Shown: positions 59,285 to 64,000 of the stretch, piece after piece
Numbering within the stretch: the stretch's first letter is position 1
Layout: each line of letters starts with the position of its first letter
Assembly (NCBI GenBank): GCA_027459785.1
Contig: DAIDGU010000019.1
Span: 20,531 to 84,530, forward strand
Reading direction: 5' to 3'
Length of the DNA stretch: 64,000 nucleotides
DNA from: Ktedonobacteria bacterium
Lineage (GTDB): Bacteria; Chloroflexota; Ktedonobacteria; Ktedonobacterales; JACDGC01
Made by a program: the position numbers and the translations under genes
The notes under the pieces: generated by a model
Seen by the model: only the letters and a program-made list of their open reading frames with translations
Database searches by the model: none
What the model was told of the DNA's origin: nothing

Positions 59285-59539
59285 TGCAACCAGGCGAAGG
59301 CGACCGACACGCGCAAAACTGGCGACGCAAAGCGCCCATAGTACTGTCATAGCGTTTCCTGGCATTATAGCCGCCGATTTGATATGCTGCATGGTGCGCG
59401 GGAATATTCGACGCGGGCGCGAGTGCAGGGGCGGCGCGCAGCTTGGTGCAGAGATGGGGATGGTGGAGCGGTGGCTATAGTGGAAGAGAAGGCGGACTGC
59501 GCGGCAGTCGCCCTACCAAGCGGCGAACAAGCGGTGGTA

Positions 59540-60238
59540 ATGGGACGTTTACTTATCGTTGATGATGATCAATTTTCGGCGGGCTATCTGCGTGAAGCCT
59601 TGACGCAGCAACGCCTGGGGGCCGTTGCCGTGCCGACCGCCAGCCAGGCGCGGGCGACGCTGGGCGCGCAGGGCGCGGACCTGGTGCTGTTGGATGTGAC
59701 GCTGCCGGACGCCTCCGGCTATGATGTGGCGGCGTGGCTACGCGCGACGTATGCTGATGTCGGCATCATCTTCATCTCTGGTCATGCTGGCACCGCCGAC
59801 CGGCTGCGCGCCTTCGAGGCCGGTGCGGACGACTTCCTGGCGAAACCCGTGCTGGTGGCGGAACTGGTGGCGCGCGTGCGCGCCGTGCTGCGCCGTCGCG
59901 CGCCGCAGCCCGTGCCGCGCCTCATCACTGCCGGTGGCGTGCGGCTGGATCTCGACCGGCACAGCCTGGCGCTGCCGGATGGCCGTGTGGTGGCGCTGGT
60001 GCCGCCGGAAGCGCAGATCATGGCGCTCTTGCTGGCGCGGCCCGGCCAACTCTTCTTGCACGCCGACCTCGCCCGCGCGTTAGCCGGCGACCGCCCTGTC
60101 GCGCCCGCGACGCGCCTGCGCACGCTGGATGCCCACCTGGACGCCTTGCGCGCCAAGATCGAGCCAGACCCCCTTTGGGCGCGTTATATCCAGGTCATCC
60201 GCAATGTTGGCGCGCGCTTCATCCTCCCGCGCCACTGA
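59540..60238 (+). CDS. OmpR-type response regulator (orphan)
   Basis: The 232-residue product has a receiver domain (LLIVDDDQFSAGYLREALTQQ, phospho-acceptor Asp52 in DLVLLDVTLPDASGYD, FISGHAG, DDFLAKP) and a C-terminal winged-helix DNA-binding domain (GVRLDLDRHSLALPDGRVVALVPPEAQIMALLLARPGQLFLHADLARAL, TLDAHLDALRAKIEPDP). No histidine kinase gene is adjacent. ATG 59540 begins the receiver; GTG codons upstream in frame are possible starts. Confidence 0.88.
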   Translation: MGRLLIVDDDQFSAGYLREALTQQRLGAVAVPTASQARATLGAQGADLVLLDVTLPDASGYDVAAWLRATYADVGIIFISGHAGTADRLRAFEAGADDFLAKPVLVAELVARVRAVLRRRAPQPVPRLITAGGVRLDLDRHSLALPDGRVVALVPPEAQIMALLLARPGQLFLHADLARALAGDRPVAPATRLRTLDAHLDALRAKIEPDPLWARYIQVIRNVGARFILPRH

Positions 60239-60349
60239 CAGAAAGAGCGGGCGGTTTCCTGGGTTGAACGGCAGGGCCGCCAGGGGGTACAGTATGGATC
60301 AGATCCCGCCAGGGTGCGGGCGATCCTGCTCCATCAAAGAGGCTCAGTT

Positions 60350-61081
60350 TTGTTCAACCGCGCTTCGTTTTGGCAACGCGATGTCTATCGCTTCGGCGTC
60401 GCCACCTGCCTCGTCTTCATCGTCTGTACCATCGCCGCCATGTTGTTCTACCCCGGCGGTACCGTGGCCGATCCCACGACCAAGGGCTATTCCTTCACGC
60501 AGAACTTTTTCAGCGACCTGGGTCGCACGGCCACGCAGTCCGGCCAGGCGAACACGGCCTCGATGGTACTGTTCATCATCGCGATGGTCGTCGTCAGTGC
60601 CGGGCTGGCGCTCTTTTTCATCGCGTTCACACGCTTTTTCGTGGCCGATCCACCGAACCGCTGGCTCAGCCGCATCGCTGCCGGCGTGGCATGTGTGACG
60701 GCGGCGTGCTTCGTCGGCGTCGCCGCCGCGCCCTACGATCACTTTTATCCGGCACACGTAACCTTCGTGAATTGGGCTTTCCGCACCTTCCCACTGGCCG
60801 TGGCGCTGGATGCCATCGCCATCTTTCGCACCCCCGCACTGCCACGTTGGCTGGGCTGGGTCTTCGTCGCCTTCACCGTCTTGCTAGTCGGCTATATCGG
60901 CCTGCTGACCTTCGGCCCCTCATCGAAAACGGCGGCGGGCGAGGTGATCCAGGTGGTCGGCCAAAAGATCATCGTTTACGCCTCGATCATCAGCATCTTG
61001 ATCGAAGCGCTGGGCGTGCTGGCAGTGCAGCGGGTGAGCGCATCACCAGAGAATATGGCGATCACCCCTCTCCATCCGTAG
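60350..61081 (+). CDS. DUF998-like membrane protein; C-terminus runs into a repeat
   Basis: The 243-residue product has six hydrophobic segments and the DUF998 features YSFTQNFFSDLGRTAT and a conserved later helix (VYASIISILIEALGVLAV). The start is taken as TTG 60350 with AAAGAGG 8 bases upstream; GTG 60314 would add 12 residues. The last codons (ITPLHP and the TAG) come from the GC-rich hairpin repeat at 61065-61106, so the original end may have been altered by the repeat. Function unknown. Confidence 0.7.
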   Translation: MFNRASFWQRDVYRFGVATCLVFIVCTIAAMLFYPGGTVADPTTKGYSFTQNFFSDLGRTATQSGQANTASMVLFIIAMVVVSAGLALFFIAFTRFFVADPPNRWLSRIAAGVACVTAACFVGVAAAPYDHFYPAHVTFVNWAFRTFPLAVALDAIAIFRTPALPRWLGWVFVAFTVLLVGYIGLLTFGPSSKTAAGEVIQVVGQKIIVYASIISILIEALGVLAVQRVSASPENMAITPLHP

Positions 61082-61106
61082 ATGGGGAGGGGCCGGGGGT
61101 GGGGCC
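61065..61106. repeat. CCCCTCTCCATCCGTAGATG GC-rich hairpin repeat, copy 3
   Basis: Same stem and tail as 1884-1925 but with CGTA loop. It overlaps the last codons and the stop codon of the DUF998-like gene. Confidence 0.8.
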
Positions 61107-61110
61107 GCGC

Positions 61111-63042
61111 TCAGGTTGGCATGCGCCCGCCGTTGTTGGGCGCGGGATTCGCCGGCGGGCTGGGCTGGCCGGCGATGCGCGAGGCGCGGAAGATGCCCGT
61201 GCCGGTCGGCGCGGCGGGTTCCAGTGTGCCGCCCTGGCCCGGCTGCCCCGCGCGATTTATCGCCGCCAGCTCGTGGTCTAGGATGCGCCGCACGATGGCG
61301 ATGGCGGCGGCATAGGTCGAGTCCATGCCGAAATAGCTCAGGCTGCCCGCGCCCAGGTTTTTGCCGCGCGTATACGGTGTATCCGAGGCGTAATGCAAAA
61401 TGCCCAGGTCGAACGGCATCTTCGAGAAGTTGATGTTCTCGCCGGTGGGGTAGCGTGTCGAATAGATGTCCTCGTAGACCCCATCCAGGTACGGCCCGCC
61501 TTCCATCTCGATCACCGTGAAGTTGGTGGCGTAATAGAAATCAAGGTACTGCCGGTTCTGCAAAAACGTGCCTTTGCTGGAAACGGCGCGCTGGTTATCC
61601 AGCACGGAGCCGAACATCAGATAGCGGCTGAGGTCGCCCGCGCTGAAGCAGTTATCCAGCCAATAGGTGTTTTGGCTATGCTCGTCCAGCACCACATTCG
61701 AGATCAGCACGTCGCCGATGCTCGCGTTCAACGTCGCCGCCTTGCCCAAGATGTAGACGCCGCGCAGATCGATGATGTTCGTCATCACCTCGCGCAGCAC
61801 GCGATAGGCTGCGATGCCCAGCGGATAGTCGATGTTCAGGATGATGCCCTTGGCGTCCGGCAGGCGGTCGCTGCCCGCCACGCGCACGCGCTCGTCGATG
61901 TCGCCCGGACGGATCTTGGCCAGGTCGATCACCTGCGCGTCGATCTCCATGCCGTGCCGCGCCCCCACGTACCAGATGCCGCGCTCCTGCTCCTCCACAG
62001 GCCGCGCGCGGGCATAGTCGCGCCCGGCGGGCGTGCGCGCGTATTCGCGCGCGACATAATAAAGGAAGTTATTCCAGTTGCCCGCGGAACTGCCCTCTTT
62101 CAGCTTGCGACACTCCTCCGCCAGCAAGGGATCGGACCCGCTGAGGGCGAAGCGCGTCAGTTCGTCTTGCCGCCGCACGGCCATCCCGCCCAGCAGGTTC
62201 GCCAGGCTGTGCATGTTGCTCGACACGAAATAGACCGGGCGCTTATCCAGCCGCAGATCGGTGACGAGCTTCTCGATAGGCTGCCACCAGCGCCGTGCCG
62301 TGCGGGCGAAATCGACATACGAGCCGCCGAGCATGCGGATGGTGAAGTTGCGCCGGTCGCGGCCCAGCACCAGCAGGTTCGGCCACAGCAGATCGCCCCA
62401 CATCAGTTCCAGCCGCTTCCAGTCTTCGATGCTGATGTGTAGCCGCTCGCGCACCACCTTGGTGATCTCGGCGAAGACCGGCGAGGAGCGATCCACCCGC
62501 GATTCCAGCAGTTGCATCGTCGTCGGATCGATATTCAGTAGCCAGTGGAACTTGTTCCACTCGATTTGGAGCGCCACCAGCGTCGGGATGATGTCGTCGA
62601 TATCGCTCTCGCTGGCGATGAAAGCGGCCAGCGTCGTCTTGCCATCGAAATACCACTTGCGCCGCCGCGCCGAGGCCGTCACCGCCTGCCATTGGTCGAT
62701 GGGGATATTCTGCTGGCGAAAGACCTCATCTGATTGCCCCAGCCACACCCGCGAACAGCGCAAGATCTCTGGCGGCAGGCGCAAGATGCTATAGATGAAG
62801 GCCGACATATCAGGATCGTTGCCGCGCGCTTCGGGGTGCAGCGACGAATCGATGTTATAGTGCGCCTGAATCAGTGCCTTCAGCCCCACATCGCCCGAAC
62901 TGCGCAGCAGCGAGCGGTAGGTGCGCATGTACATATCCACTTCGCGCTTACCCGCCACATGTTCGGTCACAGCGGGCGGTGTGTTCAGTGCCTCGTTATT
63001 CAACAGCCGGCGGTCGCGTCCGGTTCCCTGTATGTCAGCCAT
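61111..63042 (-). CDS. Uncharacterised 643-residue protein (possibly DUF6909-like)
   Basis: The product is soluble, without signal or membrane segment. The N-terminal 200 residues are helical (YRSLLRSSGDVGLKALIQAHYNIDSSLHPEARGNDPDMSAFIYSILRLP). The middle has KRPVYFVSSNMHSLANLLGGMA, and a C-terminal region has GKAATLNASIGDVLISNVVLDEHSQNTYWLDNCF, FTVIEMEGGPYLDGVYE and YASDTPYTRGKNLGAGSLSYFGMDSTYAAAIAI. The GDV.I.NVV, IEMEGGP and SD.P order recalls nucleoside phosphorylase-like folds, but the substrate is unknown. I recall similar proteins only as an uncharacterised family. ATG 63042 is used. Confidence 0.6.
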   Translation of the reverse strand: MADIQGTGRDRRLLNNEALNTPPAVTEHVAGKREVDMYMRTYRSLLRSSGDVGLKALIQAHYNIDSSLHPEARGNDPDMSAFIYSILRLPPEILRCSRVWLGQSDEVFRQQNIPIDQWQAVTASARRRKWYFDGKTTLAAFIASESDIDDIIPTLVALQIEWNKFHWLLNIDPTTMQLLESRVDRSSPVFAEITKVVRERLHISIEDWKRLELMWGDLLWPNLLVLGRDRRNFTIRMLGGSYVDFARTARRWWQPIEKLVTDLRLDKRPVYFVSSNMHSLANLLGGMAVRRQDELTRFALSGSDPLLAEECRKLKEGSSAGNWNNFLYYVAREYARTPAGRDYARARPVEEQERGIWYVGARHGMEIDAQVIDLAKIRPGDIDERVRVAGSDRLPDAKGIILNIDYPLGIAAYRVLREVMTNIIDLRGVYILGKAATLNASIGDVLISNVVLDEHSQNTYWLDNCFSAGDLSRYLMFGSVLDNQRAVSSKGTFLQNRQYLDFYYATNFTVIEMEGGPYLDGVYEDIYSTRYPTGENINFSKMPFDLGILHYASDTPYTRGKNLGAGSLSYFGMDSTYAAAIAIVRRILDHELAAINRAGQPGQGGTLEPAAPTGTGIFRASRIAGQPSPPANPAPNNGGRMPT

Positions 63043-63360
63043 GGTTCATCCGTCTCCTAGGGCATTTTCTCTATTATACTACTTGCACGAATGGTTCTTT
63101 ACAAACGCCCGGCGTAATGGAGCAAAACGTGTTTCTGCACTCATGTTAGGGTAATCTCGCATAACATTCTGGTGGTTTTGGGAACTATCTAATCACGGGC
63201 TGTTGTGTGAACGTTTGATCATAACAGTGGCCTGGCAATCAATGGATGATTTTTCCTCAGCAGGAGTTGCCGGCTCTCCTCTTCCAAGAGGTACGGATAG
63301 AGTTCTGGGGTAATGCCGCCACCTAGTGCGGCAGAGAACGGCAGGAGGAATTCCTTTCAC
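63043..63360. promoter_or_regulatory. Long leader region upstream of the S53 peptidase gene
   Basis: No gene is supported in this 318-base stretch. Near its 3' end are short stems: CCTCT-TCCA-AGAGG (63278-63291) and TGCCGC/GCGGCA (63314-63319 with 63328-63333), just before the ribosome site GGAGG. It could be a structured leader. It matches no riboswitch I know. Confidence 0.35.
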
Positions 63361-64000
63361 ATGCGTTTTCCTCGCGTTTTAGCTGTCGTCGGCGTGGGTC
63401 TCACCGCCGCCGCCCTTATCTTTGGCATGGTGTTCGTCAATCGGGCAAGCGCCGCGCAACCCGCTGCCCGTCCCACCTTCAGCTACTTCCATAGCTGCCC
63501 GGCAGTTGCCGGTGCGGCTCATTGCAACGCCATCGTGCGCATCGACGGCAAGCCCGTCCGTAACCCGACGCCGACGCCGACCAGCACGGGGGGCGGGGGC
63601 GGCACCGGCTGCACGAATAATCCCGGTTCGGGCTATACCTCGTGCGACCTACAAGCCGCGTACAAGTTGGATGGCGCGACGGCAGGCAGCGGCCAGACGG
63701 TGGGCATCGTCGATGCCTACGATGACCCGAACGCCGAAGCCGATCTGGGTACCTATCGCGCCGCGTTCGGTCTGACCGCCTGCACGACGGCCAACGGCTG
63801 CTTCCGCAAAGTGAATCAGAGCGGCGGCACCAGCTATCCCAAGGCCAACGGCGGCTGGGCGCAGGAGATCTCGCTGGATCTCGATATGGTCAGCGCCATC
63901 TGCCCGAACTGCCACATCCTGCTCGTCGAAGCCTCTTCATCCAGCTTGACGAACCTGGGGACGGCAGTCAACGAAGCGGCCAAATTGGGCGCGACCGAGA
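63361..64000 (+). CDS. Secreted S53 (sedolisin-type) peptidase, N-terminal part
   Basis: The frame runs off the right edge with 213 residues visible. It starts with a signal peptide (VLAVVGVGLTAAALIFGMVFVNRASA), then a short region and a Gly/Thr/Pro-rich linker. The peptidase domain begins CDLQAAYKLDGATAGSGQTVGIVDAYDDPNAEADLGTYRAAFGL. GGWAQEISLDLDMVSAICPNCHILLVEA holds Glu169 and Asp173, the Glu-Asp pair of the sedolisin triad; the Ser lies beyond the window. ATG 63361 follows AGGAGG. The large activation domain of classical sedolisins is absent or very short here. Confidence 0.88.
   Translation, partial: MRFPRVLAVVGVGLTAAALIFGMVFVNRASAAQPAARPTFSYFHSCPAVAGAAHCNAIVRIDGKPVRNPTPTPTSTGGGGGTGCTNNPGSGYTSCDLQAAYKLDGATAGSGQTVGIVDAYDDPNAEADLGTYRAAFGLTACTTANGCFRKVNQSGGTSYPKANGGWAQEISLDLDMVSAICPNCHILLVEASSSSLTNLGTAVNEAAKLGATE

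Noticed and set aside
63300..63335. TPP riboswitch-like segment (CTGGGGTAATGCCG)
   Set aside because: The segment resembles the 3' core of the THI element, but the required CTGAGA part and the matching stems are missing, and an S53 peptidase is not a thiamine gene.

Overview
The window is a GC-rich bacterial chromosome segment of about 62-63% G+C by eye. It most likely comes from a member of the Chloroflexota; the class is not certain, but a Ktedonobacteria-like lineage fits. Supporting signs are the secreted S53 (sedolisin-type) protease, the Pro/Thr-rich linkers in lipoproteins and anchored proteins, the DUF4097/DUF1707/DUF2089 cluster, the NHL-thioredoxin protein, and tRNAs with encoded CCA ends. 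Several families of short GC-rich hairpin repeats lie between genes. No rRNA, CRISPR array or complete insertion sequence was seen.

Layout. 1-6 kb: the N-terminal part of a PIG-V-type mannosyltransferase, a lipoprotein built from three repeated modules, an S51-type peptidase, an anchored Pro-rich protein and a coupled pair of DUF402 genes. 5.1-12.1 kb: a minus-strand oligopeptide ABC transporter operon (oppA-B-C-D-F), with a large stem-loop between oppA and oppB and a DUF1028 gene at its end. 12.4-18 kb: hydantoinase/oxoprolinase A subunit, a secreted lysozyme-like protein, a small membrane protein, BioY and a deoxyhypusine synthase-like enzyme. 18.2-22.3 kb: a plus-strand cluster of a DUF2089 zinc-ribbon regulator, a DUF1707/LiaF-like protein, a beta-solenoid protein with a SHOCT-like tail, and a DUF4097 protein. 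None of the four has a membrane segment. 22.4-30.9 kb: methyltransferase, FMN alpha-hydroxyacid dehydrogenase, two small membrane proteins, a YyaL-type thioredoxin protein, tRNA-Trp flanked by inverted repeats, an NHL-thioredoxin protein, an endonuclease VII-type HNH gene and tRNA-Gly.

31-38.5 kb: an HTH antitoxin-like gene with a truncated PIN remnant, a radical SAM gene whose C-terminus looks frameshifted, an anchored zinc-ribbon protein, a TetR/MFS pair and an SDR/XRE pair. The TetR-to-XRE block is bracketed by a 34-bp direct repeat and by a decayed paralogue of the zinc-ribbon gene. 38.5-46 kb: an SF1 helicase with a C-terminal nuclease-like domain, a HEPN-like/MNT pair whose first gene has an amber codon, a frameshifted small gene, an L,D-transpeptidase, a D-malate/tartrate dehydrogenase, and a lipoprotein gene whose lipobox cysteine codon is TGA. 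46-64 kb: an rRNA pseudouridine synthase, two AlbA_2 (Schlafen-like) proteins, an ArsR/MFS pair, GlpD, an Rpn-like nuclease, an epoxide hydrolase, YraN, an orphan response regulator, an uncharacterised 643-aa protein and the start of an S53 peptidase.

The two themes most worth following are (i) the apparently cytosolic toastrack/SHOCT/beta-solenoid cluster at 18.2-22.3 kb, which resembles a Lia/Psp-type envelope-stress module but lacks membrane parts, and (ii) a scattered conflict/defence repertoire (helicase-nuclease, HEPN/MNT, HTH/PIN, two AlbA_2 proteins, Rpn, HNH) in which toxin-like partners are repeatedly broken while the antitoxin-like partners stay intact. Several of the breaks are single-base events, so sequencing or assembly error has to be excluded first.
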